DNA of 64,000 nt, taken from Phycisphaeraceae bacterium. GTDB lineage: Bacteria > Planctomycetota > Phycisphaerae > Phycisphaerales > UBA1924. Under the pieces are notes generated by a model. That model saw nothing but the letters and a program-made list of their open reading frames with translations. It did not search any database and was not told the DNA's origin. Position numbers and translations under genes: made by a program. Shown here piece by piece: positions 1-7,984 of this stretch. Location of the stretch: positions 3,010,928 to 3,074,927 of the forward strand of contig JAHBXH010000001.1 in the NCBI GenBank assembly GCA_019636555.1, in the 5' to 3' direction. Positions within the stretch are counted from its first letter, which is position 1. Every line of letters starts with the position of its first letter.

Positions 1-177
1 CGATTGCACCACCCGGAGTGGGATTCATCCGTGCTGCGCAAACTCGGCGTGCTCGAGAGCATCTACCAGAAACTCAACGATCAGCAGGCCACGCGGCGCA
101 TGGAGCTGCTCGAGTGGATCATCATCATCCTGATCGCGCTCTCGACCGTGCTCTCGCTCTCACCGCTGCATTTCTGA
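1..177 (+). CDS. RMD1/DUF155 family protein, C-terminal fragment
   Basis: Only the last 58 codons are inside the window; the frame is open from base 1 to a TGA at 175-177. The tail contains YQKLNDQQATRRMELLEWII followed by a short hydrophobic stretch. A charged helix running into 'RMELLEWIIIILI' is the typical end of RMD1/DUF155 proteins, a family shared with mitochondrial RMND1 and of uncertain role in bacteria. The hydrophobic end suggests membrane anchoring. It converges on the diguanylate cyclase gene with 3 bp between stop codons. The family call rests on this tail alone. Confidence 0.7.
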   Translation, partial: RLHHPEWDSSVLRKLGVLESIYQKLNDQQATRRMELLEWIIIILIALSTVLSLSPLHF

Positions 178-180
178 ATC

Positions 181-1446
181 TCAGGCGGGGTCCACGCCGG
201 GACCGAGCATGATGACGTTCTTGCCTTGCCGCTTGCCTTCCATCGCGCGCTCGTCCGCCTTGCAGACAAGATCCGTCGCGGTCAGACCGTCCCACGGATA
301 GGTCGCAAGCCCGCCCGAAATCCGCAGCGTCGCCGGAGCTTCGGCCGTGAGTTTGGGAAACTTCGCCTCGCGAACCTGCTGCTGAAATCGCGCCGCGATC
401 TGGTAGATCGTCTTCGGGTGGCGGCTCGCAGGGTCGCGCGGGCCTTCGGGTTCGTTGAAGATCACCGCGAACTCGTCGCCACCGATGCGACAGACCCGAT
501 CGGTGGGTCGAATCACGCTGCGCAAGAGCCGGACGGTCTCCTTCAAGATGTCGTCGCCCGCCTGATGCCCGAAGCGATCGTTGAAGCTCTTAAAATCATC
601 GATATCGAAAACCAGCACGGTCACGCTGTGACGCTGCTTGCTCGCAATCTGAAGCGCCGCGCCGAGAAACTGATCAAAGTAGCGCCGGTTCCACGCGCCG
701 GTCAGCGGATCCGAGTAGGCCGCGAGCCGCAGCCGCCTCATCTGCTCCCGCAGTGCGACCCACGGCGCGAGCGTCGCAGTGTGCAGCGCGAGCCTTTCCG
801 GTCTCAGCCCCTCACCAAGCAACGTCCCAACCACAGCGCCGCCCCACACAATCGCGGCGCCGTTTTCGACAAGCCCTCGCTCAACCCGCAGATTTTCAAC
901 TCCAAGCTCCGTCGCAATCCCACGAAGCACGACCGCGACCGGATCATTTCCTGCCGCCATCGCGTGCTCCGGCCTCGATTGCAACAATTCTTCGGTCTCG
1001 CTCGGCGCTTCGTTACGGCGATCGTGCGCACTCGGCTGCGAAGCTTCTTCCGAAGATTGCGGCTTCCGGGGTGACCGAATCTGTTCACGGATTTCTTCCG
1101 CCGGACGACTCGCATCGAGAACCGCATCCACGGTTCTTGCGATCCCATCCGGAGCCGGAGACGTCAGCATCACATCAACCGCAGGATCAACGAGCCGCAA
1201 TCCCGCGACTACTTCTTTCAGCGATTCGTCCGCACGCTCGCCGGTTCCGGGCATCGCGCCCTCGCCAAACACGACAACCGCGCGCGCGGGCGATTGGTCG
1301 TCGATCGGATCCGCAAGTTCCGCGATTGCTTCCATCGGGTTGCGCACCCGGAGCAATTCCAATTCCGGATCGAGCCGCAACTTGGCATCAAGTCCGGTCC
1401 GTCCGACCAGTATCACCCGCCTTGCTTGCTCACCGTGCGACGACAT
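181..1446 (-). CDS. Diguanylate cyclase (GGDEF domain)
   Basis: A 421-residue protein that should condense two GTP into c-di-GMP. The C-terminal third is a full GGDEF domain starting at SDPLTGAWNRRYF, with the signature GGDEF at about residues 322-326 and an RPTD inhibitory I-site placed five residues before it, so both catalysis and product inhibition look intact. Residues 1-130 read like a degenerate receiver-type alpha/beta fold without a clear phospho-acceptor. Residues 165-230 could be a GAF-like sensor, which is only an inference. No membrane segment is seen. It is the last gene of a leftward block behind murG, so it may be co-transcribed with cell-wall genes. Confidence 0.9.
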   Translation of the reverse strand: MSSHGEQARRVILVGRTGLDAKLRLDPELELLRVRNPMEAIAELADPIDDQSPARAVVVFGEGAMPGTGERADESLKEVVAGLRLVDPAVDVMLTSPAPDGIARTVDAVLDASRPAEEIREQIRSPRKPQSSEEASQPSAHDRRNEAPSETEELLQSRPEHAMAAGNDPVAVVLRGIATELGVENLRVERGLVENGAAIVWGGAVVGTLLGEGLRPERLALHTATLAPWVALREQMRRLRLAAYSDPLTGAWNRRYFDQFLGAALQIASKQRHSVTVLVFDIDDFKSFNDRFGHQAGDDILKETVRLLRSVIRPTDRVCRIGGDEFAVIFNEPEGPRDPASRHPKTIYQIAARFQQQVREAKFPKLTAEAPATLRISGGLATYPWDGLTATDLVCKADERAMEGKRQGKNVIMLGPGVDPA

Positions 1447-1467
1447 GCCTTCCCTTCGCTGGCAAAC

Positions 1468-2172
1468 TCAGGTACCCGGCTCCGCCGCACTCGATTCATC
1501 ACCCAGCAGCATCGCCAGTTCTTCATCCGTCAGAACCGGAGATTCCGGAGCGCCGCTCTGCGGCACTTCCGAATCACCCTGCCAGTCTCCGGCCAGCCGA
1601 AGCGAAGGGGTGTTGCCTCGTTTGTCATACGTTGCTTCGCTGTTTTCGTTCGCCTTCACAGGTCCAGGCTTGCCGGAAGATGCTGCCGCCACAGCAGTTA
1701 CAGCCCCCGCGTCCGCGATTTTTCCGGACGAGCGCCAGGCTGCGACGTCCGCCTCAGAAACCGCGCGCAATTCCATGCCGCTGCCGGCCTTGCGGCAGAT
1801 CCAGCAAACCGCGCTCGGCGCGCTGTTCGACAACGCAGCAACAAGCTCGTGCGGCCGCGCGAGCGTTGCGGGCTGTACCAACACCACCACAACCTTGCCA
1901 CTGCCATCCCGCCGCGCATGCTGCACGGCAAGCCCGATTGCCATGTAGGTTGTTTGGGTTTCCTCCACGCGAAACCCACGCCGTGCAAGCGCGTCTTTCA
2001 ACTGTGTCGGCGCAGCCTCGTTACCACGGCAAATGATCGCCACGGTCCCACTCTCGAGCGGAGATGCTCTGCTTCTCTCCATGCTGACGTCCGAAAATCG
2101 CGGCAAGTCCGGTCCGCCGACCGGATGCTTCAAGTGTACCGCGCCAAGGACGATTGCCCTCTGCGAACTCAA
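1468..2172 (-). CDS. Hypothetical protein, receiver-like fold at the N-terminus
   Basis: A 234-residue frame between murG and the diguanylate cyclase. The longest version starts with TTG overlapping the murG stop (TTGA), which would suit translational coupling; an ATG at 2082 is the alternative start and would leave 204 residues. Residues 40-125 have an alternating hydrophobic pattern (GTVAIICRG, KVVVVLVQ, SAVCWICR) like a degenerate response-regulator receiver, similar in style to the N-terminus of the downstream cyclase. The last 90 residues are low-complexity and probably disordered. No catalytic motif was recognised. Confidence 0.6.
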   Translation of the reverse strand: MSSQRAIVLGAVHLKHPVGGPDLPRFSDVSMERSRASPLESGTVAIICRGNEAAPTQLKDALARRGFRVEETQTTYMAIGLAVQHARRDGSGKVVVVLVQPATLARPHELVAALSNSAPSAVCWICRKAGSGMELRAVSEADVAAWRSSGKIADAGAVTAVAAASSGKPGPVKANENSEATYDKRGNTPSLRLAGDWQGDSEVPQSGAPESPVLTDEELAMLLGDESSAAEPGT

Positions 2173-3314
2173 ACCATTGCGAGAATCGCATCGGCAATGG
2201 CGCTCGCGCCGTCCGCAGGGCCGAGTTCTCGGAGTTTCTCTCGCATCGCTTCGCGTTTGGCGCCGTCCGCCATCAGCGAAACCAGCACCGTTCCGGCTTC
2301 GGCCTCGTTCGCAGCAACGTCGATCTCATCCTTCACGATCGTCGCTCCCCCGGCGTGTTCGAGGGGCAACGCGTTCTGCCTCTGATGCTGATCTTTGTGA
2401 TACGGATAGGGCATGAAGACACTGGGCACTCGATTCGCCCAAGCTTCACCCACGCTCCCGGCCCCGCACCGCCCGATCGCCAGATCCGAAGCGCCCCACA
2501 CACGCCCCATCTCGCGAAACAGCGGCTTTACGATCGATCGAACGCCGGCTTTCTCATACGCGACCGCGATCGCCTTCTCATCCAGCGAGTCCTTCGCGAC
2601 CGCAACCGGACCGCACTGATGGATCACCTGCCAGCCCTCGAAGGCTCTGCGCTGGTGTTCGAGGAGCGCCACCATCAGCCGATTGATCGTGCGCGCGCCC
2701 TGACTCGCGCCCGTCACAAGCAGAGTCTTCAACTCGGGGTCAAGCCCGAGCTCGCGCCGGCAGAACGGGCGATCGCCATCGGCGATCGCCGCCCACCGAA
2801 CGATGGGACGAACCCGCTTCCAGGTCGCGTCCCCCGCGATTTCCGCCGCCGTGAACACGGCGTCGCTTCGGCCGGCGACCCAACGGTTCGCACGCCCCGG
2901 CGTCGCGTCGAGATTCACGAGCACTACGCGCAGCCCTTCTTTCTTTGCCGCGGCGACGACCGGCGCGCTCACGAACCCCCCCATCGCGACCACGATCGTT
3001 TTTCCCTGCTTCGCTTCCCGCGAGAGTTGTCGTCTGCACCGCGCCACAACCGAGCGCCAGGACCACAAAAACCCCGCCAGCGCGCGGGGTCTCATCGAAA
3101 ACGGCCGCGCCGGGATCGCCACAAACTTGGCGCTCTCTTCGGTCAGAATTCTCGCATCAAGCGGCCGAGTCGAGCAGAAAAACTCAGACTCGATTCCTTC
3201 CGCGCGTTCCGTGAGCTGCTCGGCAATCGCCAGCGCCGGATACAAGTGTCCGCCCGTGCCGCCTCCGGCAAAGATCACCCGCAAACTCTGCTCGATTGGC
3301 TTTCCGCCGTTCAC
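2169..3314 (-). CDS. murG: UDP-GlcNAc:undecaprenyl-PP-MurNAc-pentapeptide GlcNAc transferase
   Basis: MurG turns lipid I into lipid II on the inner face of the membrane in peptidoglycan synthesis. The N-terminal glycine-rich loop FAGGGTGGHLYPALAIAE is diagnostic. The second Rossmann domain has a conserved VTGASQGARTIN segment and a C-terminal nucleotide-sugar region IGRCGAGSVGEAWANRVPSV followed by PYPYHKDQHQ. The length of 381 residues is normal. Its start overlaps the ftsW stop by 4 bp, so the two are probably translationally coupled as in dcw clusters. Presence of murG and ftsW supports a peptidoglycan wall in this organism. Confidence 0.96.
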   Translation of the reverse strand: MNGGKPIEQSLRVIFAGGGTGGHLYPALAIAEQLTERAEGIESEFFCSTRPLDARILTEESAKFVAIPARPFSMRPRALAGFLWSWRSVVARCRRQLSREAKQGKTIVVAMGGFVSAPVVAAAKKEGLRVVLVNLDATPGRANRWVAGRSDAVFTAAEIAGDATWKRVRPIVRWAAIADGDRPFCRRELGLDPELKTLLVTGASQGARTINRLMVALLEHQRRAFEGWQVIHQCGPVAVAKDSLDEKAIAVAYEKAGVRSIVKPLFREMGRVWGASDLAIGRCGAGSVGEAWANRVPSVFMPYPYHKDQHQRQNALPLEHAGGATIVKDEIDVAANEAEAGTVLVSLMADGAKREAMREKLRELGPADGASAIADAILAMV

Positions 3315-4627
3315 GCCGCGACCGATCCGGATTCCGCGATCTGTCCCATCCGGAGCAAAGGGACTTCACTGGCGCCTGCGGCATCGCGCTCATCGCTCGT
3401 CCGGTCGATCGCGATCAAAAGGCCCAGCGACATCGCCGTCAGAATCCATCCCGTTCCGCCCGCGCTGATCAGCGGCAGCGCGATCCCTTTCGTCGGTGCA
3501 ACAACAGTCACGACCGCGAGATTGATCACCGCTTGCAGCCCGATCGTAATCGTCGCGCCCAGCGCAAACAGCTTCAACGCCGGCGAGCGCTCATGCTTCA
3601 CAATCGAAAGACCCGCCCAGATCAGCAGCACAAACAGGAAGATCACCGCCGCCGCGCCCGGAATTCCGAGTTCCTCACAGATGATCGAGAACAGGAAGTC
3701 CGTCCGATCTTCCGGCAAGTAGCCCTTGCTCTGTAACCCAAATCCGAGACCGCGCCCGAACCCTTGGCCGTTCGCGATCGCGATCAGCGACTGCACCTGG
3801 TGATAGCCCGTTCCTTCGGGGTCCTTGTACGGATCAAGGAAAGTCGTGATGCGCGTCAACCGGTACGGGCTCTTGATCACCGCCGCGGCAACGCCCGCAA
3901 GACCCAGCGGGACAAACATCAGGAAGTGCCAGATTCGCGCGCCGCCCGCGAGCAATATCACGCAGCACGCGGTTGTGATCAGCAGCCCGGTGCCCAAGTC
4001 TTCGATGACGATAAACCCCGCCACCGCGCCGATTGCAACCAGCGCCGGAGCCAGCCCCTTGAAGAAACTCTTCATCTGCGGCCCGCGCACGGCGCAGTAC
4101 CACGCGATCAAGAGCAACATTCCCCACTTGGCGATCTCGCTCGGCTGCGCCGAAAGCCCGTCACCTAACCCGGGAATCGTGATCCACCGGTGGCTTCCGT
4201 TCTTGGATTGTCCGAGTCCCGGCAGATACACGAGCGCCAGCACCATCAGCGAAAGTAAAACGCCCAACGCAAGCCCAGTCCACGCCTTCCTCACATCGTG
4301 CTGATCCGAATCCTGCGCCCCCGCGCTGCCGACAAGCTGCCGGATAGGCATGAACGCCATCACCCCCAGCATCACCATCGCGACAAACATGTGCATCGTC
4401 GCGCTGGTCAAAAGCACCGATTTCAGCGTAAGCGGCGCCGCCTCGACCGGAGTACCCGCCGGAGAGAGCGGCCCGGCAACGCCGGTCACGCTCAGCCCCG
4501 CCGAATTCACCATCACGACCCCGATCGTGAGGAGCGCGAGTGCACAAAGCGCGATGACGTGGCCGGCACGGATCATGGATTCGAATCTGCCGCGAACCGA
4601 TCGCTCGACCTGTCCCTGCGGGCGCAA
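3311..4627 (-). CDS. ftsW: Cell-division lipid II polymerase FtsW (SEDS family)
   Basis: A SEDS glycosyltransferase that polymerises lipid II at the septum with a partner class B penicillin-binding protein. About ten hydrophobic segments are visible. Family landmarks include SQPSEIAKWGMLLLIAWY, the LGTGLLITTAC segment, GYHQVQSLIAIANG followed by a glycine-rich GFGRGLGFG loop, and KGIALPLISAGGTGW near the end. The first start codon gives 438 residues; an internal ATG 17 codons later (MIRAGHVIALCAL) lies directly before the first membrane helix and may be the real start. It lies downstream of rimO and overlaps murG by 4 bp. Confidence 0.93.
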   Translation of the reverse strand: MRPQGQVERSVRGRFESMIRAGHVIALCALALLTIGVVMVNSAGLSVTGVAGPLSPAGTPVEAAPLTLKSVLLTSATMHMFVAMVMLGVMAFMPIRQLVGSAGAQDSDQHDVRKAWTGLALGVLLSLMVLALVYLPGLGQSKNGSHRWITIPGLGDGLSAQPSEIAKWGMLLLIAWYCAVRGPQMKSFFKGLAPALVAIGAVAGFIVIEDLGTGLLITTACCVILLAGGARIWHFLMFVPLGLAGVAAAVIKSPYRLTRITTFLDPYKDPEGTGYHQVQSLIAIANGQGFGRGLGFGLQSKGYLPEDRTDFLFSIICEELGIPGAAAVIFLFVLLIWAGLSIVKHERSPALKLFALGATITIGLQAVINLAVVTVVAPTKGIALPLISAGGTGWILTAMSLGLLIAIDRTSDERDAAGASEVPLLRMGQIAESGSVAA

Positions 4628-4733
4628 CCCTCCCTCGGGCCGCGCGGGACTCGATGGTCACAGTATCGACCGCTGCCCGCAACTTCCTGCAATGACGCGA
4701 CTTGACGCCCCGGTGGGCAGACAAACTCCGCAG

Positions 4734-6443
4734 TCAGCGAAGTACTTTCAATCCCACGCGCTTCTCGATCTCGCTCACCGGCTTGGCGACAAGGTCGTAT
4801 CCGTCGCTCCCCACCACCACGCACCGCACGACCTCACCCGCTGCAAGTTTCTCTCGCGACTGGACATACGTCACGGCATCGATCTGCGGAGCCTGGAATC
4901 TCGTCCGGCCTTGATACAGCCTGCCCCCGTCGCCGACACCGCTGGTCTTGCGGCCGCTGGTCCGCAGTCCGGCATCGATCACCACATCCAACACCGTCGC
5001 GCCGCTTCGGATTGACTTCTCCGGGTGCTTCTCATCAAACCCGCTCGCCATTTTCTCCGCCTTCGCGAAAGCGAGTTTCTGCTGCAGTTCCATCACCTCG
5101 TTCCGCCGGCGCATCTTGTCTTCCGGAGCCACCGCGAGTTTCGGATCGTCTTCCATCGTTCCGGCGACGGTCCCCGCCTCGTGGCTGTACTCAAAGACCC
5201 CGACCGCCTCGAAATCCATCTCCTCGATGAACTCGAGCAGCTGCTTGTGATCCGATTCCGTCTCGCCCGGAAACCCGCTGATGAACGTCGTGCGCACCGA
5301 CATACCCGGCGTTTGCGCCCGCAACTTCCGGATCACATCCGCTTGCTGCTTCCGTGTCACATTCCGCTTCATCAAGCTCAACACCCGATCGCTCGCGTGC
5401 TGGAGCGGAATATCGAGGTACGGCAGCAGCCTTCCCTTGCTCGCGAGCGCCGCAAACGCCTCGATGATCGGATCACTGAAGTTGCTCGGGTACGCGTACA
5501 TCAGCCGCAGCCAACCCTGCCCGTGATTCGCGTCGTCCATCGCATCCGAAAGCGCCTGCAAGAGCGCCGGCAGTCCGCCATAGCTCGAGAAGTCCGCACT
5601 TTGGCCCTTTGGCGCTTTGGCCCTTTGGCCATTTCGAAGCCCAGCGCCAATGTCGTCGCCGTAGCTCGTCGTGTCCTGCCCGATCAGGAGCAGCTCGAAT
5701 GCGCCGTCATGAATTAGTTCGCGCGCTTCCTCGACGATCCGATCCAGCGGCTTGCTCCGCATCTTGCCGCGGATGCTCGGGATCGTGCAGAACGCACAAT
5801 TTTGATTGCAACCCTCGCTGATTCGCAGATACGCGTAGTGCCGGGGCGTCAATCTCAGCCGCGCCGAATCATCTTCGAAATACCCGATCCCCTTGCCGTC
5901 CTTCCCGTTGACGGTCAACCCCGTCACGGTCATGTCGCGCGCTTTCGCCGCCGCCAGCGCGTTCGCCGCGATCCAGTACTTCGGCCCGTCCGACGCTTCC
6001 TTCATCGAGCCCGCGCGCTTTACCTCGGCCTGCGCGCCGACCACCGCCTCGACGATCTTGTCGCGATCAAAGACGCCCACCATCGCGTCAATGCCCGGCG
6101 CCCACTCGAGCATCTTCGCGCGATGCCGCTGCACGAGACACCCCGCCACCACGACACGCTTCACATTCCCTTTTTCCTTCTCGCGGATCGCGTCCTGGAT
6201 CACCTGCAGCGATTCATCTTTCGACGCTTCCAAAAACCCGCAGGTGTTGATCACCACCGCGTCGGCGCCCTGAAACGCCGAGCCCTCATCGCTCGGGTCG
6301 TAACTCACGGGCGCGAGCCCGCTCTCCGCGAGCATGCCGAGCATCTTCTCGCTGTCCACAAGATTCTTCGGACAGCCGAGGCTGACGAGAGACACCGATC
6401 GGACCTCGTCCGATTTCCGCTTTTTCGCGAGAACTCTGGGCAC
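4734..6443 (-). CDS. rimO: Ribosomal protein S12 methylthiotransferase RimO
   Basis: A radical-SAM methylthiotransferase that modifies a conserved aspartate of ribosomal protein S12. The N-terminal MTTase domain has its three cluster cysteines in SLGCPKNLVDSE, INTCGFLE and VAGCLVQ; the radical SAM motif is EGCNQNCAFCTIPSIRGK (CxxxCxxC). A TRAM-type region closes the protein. At 569 residues it is well over 100 longer than usual for the family. One extra piece, after the LIGQDTTSYGDD motif, is encoded by a block of 8-bp tandem repeats (5600-5639) that stays in frame. A nonamer-repeat region lies directly upstream of the start. Probably the first gene of the ftsW-murG block. Confidence 0.93.
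   Translation of the reverse strand: MPRVLAKKRKSDEVRSVSLVSLGCPKNLVDSEKMLGMLAESGLAPVSYDPSDEGSAFQGADAVVINTCGFLEASKDESLQVIQDAIREKEKGNVKRVVVAGCLVQRHRAKMLEWAPGIDAMVGVFDRDKIVEAVVGAQAEVKRAGSMKEASDGPKYWIAANALAAAKARDMTVTGLTVNGKDGKGIGYFEDDSARLRLTPRHYAYLRISEGCNQNCAFCTIPSIRGKMRSKPLDRIVEEARELIHDGAFELLLIGQDTTSYGDDIGAGLRNGQRAKAPKGQSADFSSYGGLPALLQALSDAMDDANHGQGWLRLMYAYPSNFSDPIIEAFAALASKGRLLPYLDIPLQHASDRVLSLMKRNVTRKQQADVIRKLRAQTPGMSVRTTFISGFPGETESDHKQLLEFIEEMDFEAVGVFEYSHEAGTVAGTMEDDPKLAVAPEDKMRRRNEVMELQQKLAFAKAEKMASGFDEKHPEKSIRSGATVLDVVIDAGLRTSGRKTSGVGDGGRLYQGRTRFQAPQIDAVTYVQSREKLAAGEVVRCVVVGSDGYDLVAKPVSEIEKRVGLKVLR
5600..5639. repeat. 8-bp tandem repeat block inside rimO
   Basis: Four consecutive units matching TTTGGCSN (plus strand) lie at 5600-5631, followed by a decayed fifth unit at 5632-5639. 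On the rimO sense strand they encode the residues NGQRAKAPKGQSA. The same octamer, in the same degenerate form, occurs in front of clpP (10682-10782) and groEL (22236-22329). Here only one orientation is present, so no long hairpin is expected. Confidence 0.85.
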
Positions 6444-6471
6444 CCTTGATTATTGGGCGCAAAACGGGAGA

Positions 6472-6621
6472 GAACGCCGAGCACGCGGAGATTGCGGAGA
6501 AACGCGGAGTCGATCAATTGACCCGTCAAAAGGTGGATTCGCCGGCGTCCGTGCTCCATTCCGCCCGCTTTTCACCTCCGCGAAACTCCGCCCCCTCGGT
6601 GCACCTTGCGTTCTCTTCGTT
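6472..6621. repeat. Inverted blocks of a 9-bp degenerate tandem repeat upstream of rimO
   Basis: Block one (6472-6509) has about four units ending in GCGGA; block two (6576-6621) has five units of the opposite sense of the type CTCCGCNNN. Together they can pair across about 65 bases. They fill most of the gap between rimO and the gene upstream of it on the same strand, so they would lie in the rimO leader. A related nonamer run lies at 9924-9964. Confidence 0.6.
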
Positions 6622-6636
6622 TCGCATCCATTCAGG

Positions 6637-7116
6637 TCAGACCGACCCGATCGTCTTCCCCGTCACCATCCCCACCGTCGCGCCCGCCAGCGGGAAATGC
6701 TTCATCAGCATCTGCGCCAGCTCCTCCGGGCTCGAGATCACAAAGTGGCACGGGTTCTCGATCTTCCAGCCCACAAACCGAAGCGCCCGCGCCAGGTGGT
6801 TCTTCGTCGTGCACACCGTCAACTCATCCCCGCTGAAACGCACGGGCAAGACCCGAAATTGCCACGCCTGCCGCGGCGTCACGCTCGCCAGCGCGTCCGC
6901 CTCGAACCTGGCCGAGTGCAGGTTGTACTCGCCGGTGATCTGTGAATACTGCTCCGCCCAGGCCCGCTCGACATCCTGCGCTGAAACGCCGAACAAGTGC
7001 TCCGCCAGTTCGCCGAACGGACGTCCGACCGCACGCTGCTCGGTGAGAATGTCCTCCACCTGCTGCTGGGTGAGAACGCCCTGACGCACCAGTAGATCGC
7101 CAAGCCTGAGAACCAT
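6637..7116 (-). CDS. Stand-alone GspE/MshE N-terminal (c-di-GMP-binding type) domain protein
   Basis: A 159-residue protein made of the N-terminal domain of type II secretion / type IV pilus ATPases without the ATPase. Residues 3-13 (RLGDLLVRQGVLT) match the RLGxxL..xG motif through which MshEN domains bind c-di-GMP, and the second half (TPRQAWQFRVLPVRFSGDEL) matches the following GspE_N subdomain. The start at 7116 is chosen because GGGGAGGTG sits six bases before this ATG; an upstream in-frame start at 7164 lacks such a site. A c-di-GMP receptor role is an inference, strengthened by the GGDEF gene in the same window. Confidence 0.75.
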   Translation of the reverse strand: MVLRLGDLLVRQGVLTQQQVEDILTEQRAVGRPFGELAEHLFGVSAQDVERAWAEQYSQITGEYNLHSARFEADALASVTPRQAWQFRVLPVRFSGDELTVCTTKNHLARALRFVGWKIENPCHFVISSPEELAQMLMKHFPLAGATVGMVTGKTIGSV

Positions 7117-7159
7117 GCACACCTCCCCGCCCACACACCTGCGTGCACGCGCGGGGACC

Positions 7160-7236
7160 GACACGGCGCCCGCGAGCGCATCGCCGTGTCTGGGAAGTTC
7201 ATCCGCCGCCCCCCGAGAAAACGGGGCACCGGCGGA
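7160..7236 (-). promoter_or_regulatory. Two strong hairpins in the leader of the GspE_N gene
   Basis: A perfect 9-bp stem (GACACGGCG with CGCCGTGTC, 7160-7190) and a nested GC-rich stem (CCGCC with GGCGG enclosing CCCC with GGGG, about 7204-7235) lie 44-120 bases before the start codon. Neither is followed by a T tract, so they are unlikely to be simple terminators. The set could be a structured 5' leader. No match to a known riboswitch consensus was recognised. Confidence 0.45.
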
Positions 7237-7364
7237 CGCTCATCCATCGGCCGCCCTGACGATCGCGTGCGTTCCCGCTTCAGAATTTTTCCCGTCCGGC
7301 GCGCCAGTGAACGGATCGCACCACACAGCAGTTCTGTGCCGATTCGCCACTCGCCAAATCCAAG

Positions 7365-7391
7365 AAAAACGGCGTACCTGTTGGCACGCCG
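7365..7391 (-). terminator. Rho-independent terminator after clpS
   Basis: On the minus strand CGGCGT and ACGCCG form a 6-bp stem (7370-7391) with a 10-base loop, followed by TTTTT at 7369-7365. It lies about 75 bases past the clpS stop codon. Confidence 0.75.
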
Positions 7392-7466
7392 CTCATTCAT
7401 ATTCCCTGCTTGATCTTTCCGGACGCGGACCGCTTATCGGCGCCGCCAAGCCCGATCTTCCCGCAG

Positions 7467-7844
7467 TTATTCGCCCGATTCGATCGTGACCGTCAGCTTC
7501 TTGGTCTGGAACTGCTCTCGGTACAGCTCCGCCCGCTCCTGGTGCGTGACCAACACCAGCGCGACGCCCGAAGCGTTCGCTTCCATCGTCACTTCAACCG
7601 CACGCCCGTGATCGAGCGGCGTCAACTCGACGATCGAATCCACAACGTGCTCGATGGTGTTCACGGCGTCGTTGTGCAGCAAAACCTTGAACAGGGGCAG
7701 CGTGTCCACCGGTCCGCGCGTCTTCGCCGGCGCCGGCTTTTCCGCAACAGCGACACGTCCCTGATTCTCCGACCCCGTATCGCCCGAAGGCGTCGTCGAA
7801 GAACCCTGATCTTCCGCGGCCTGATTACGAATCCGATCGCTCAT
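7467..7844 (-). CDS. clpS: ATP-dependent Clp protease adaptor ClpS
   Basis: ClpS delivers N-degron substrates to a ClpA/ClpC unfoldase. The core FKVLLHNDAVNTIEHVVDSI matches the family's 'NDD..T..FVV' region that lines the N-end residue pocket, and the tail has the usual HQERAELYREQF pattern. The start is placed at 7844 because GGAGG precedes this ATG by seven bases; longer versions of the frame run through GC-rich sequence without protein character. The N-terminal 45 residues are polar and probably disordered. Two clpP genes lie 2.2 kb and 3 kb away, giving a Clp-related neighbourhood. Confidence 0.9.
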   Translation of the reverse strand: MSDRIRNQAAEDQGSSTTPSGDTGSENQGRVAVAEKPAPAKTRGPVDTLPLFKVLLHNDAVNTIEHVVDSIVELTPLDHGRAVEVTMEANASGVALVLVTHQERAELYREQFQTKKLTVTIESGE

Positions 7845-7984
7845 CGAATGCCCTCCGCGAGCCTCCGGCTCGCACGGGACCCAAATCGTCAGCCCCAACT
7901 GTATCGGCCCTGTTTCGCCCGGGCGATCAATCCCCTCAGGTTGGCACCGACAAACTTTCATCAAGATTGCGAACACCCGCCAAC

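Noticed and set aside
4560..4580. A GGATTCGAATC-like string resembling a tRNA T-loop
   Set aside because: It lies in the ftsW start region and no cloverleaf can be drawn around it. No tRNA was found anywhere in the window.
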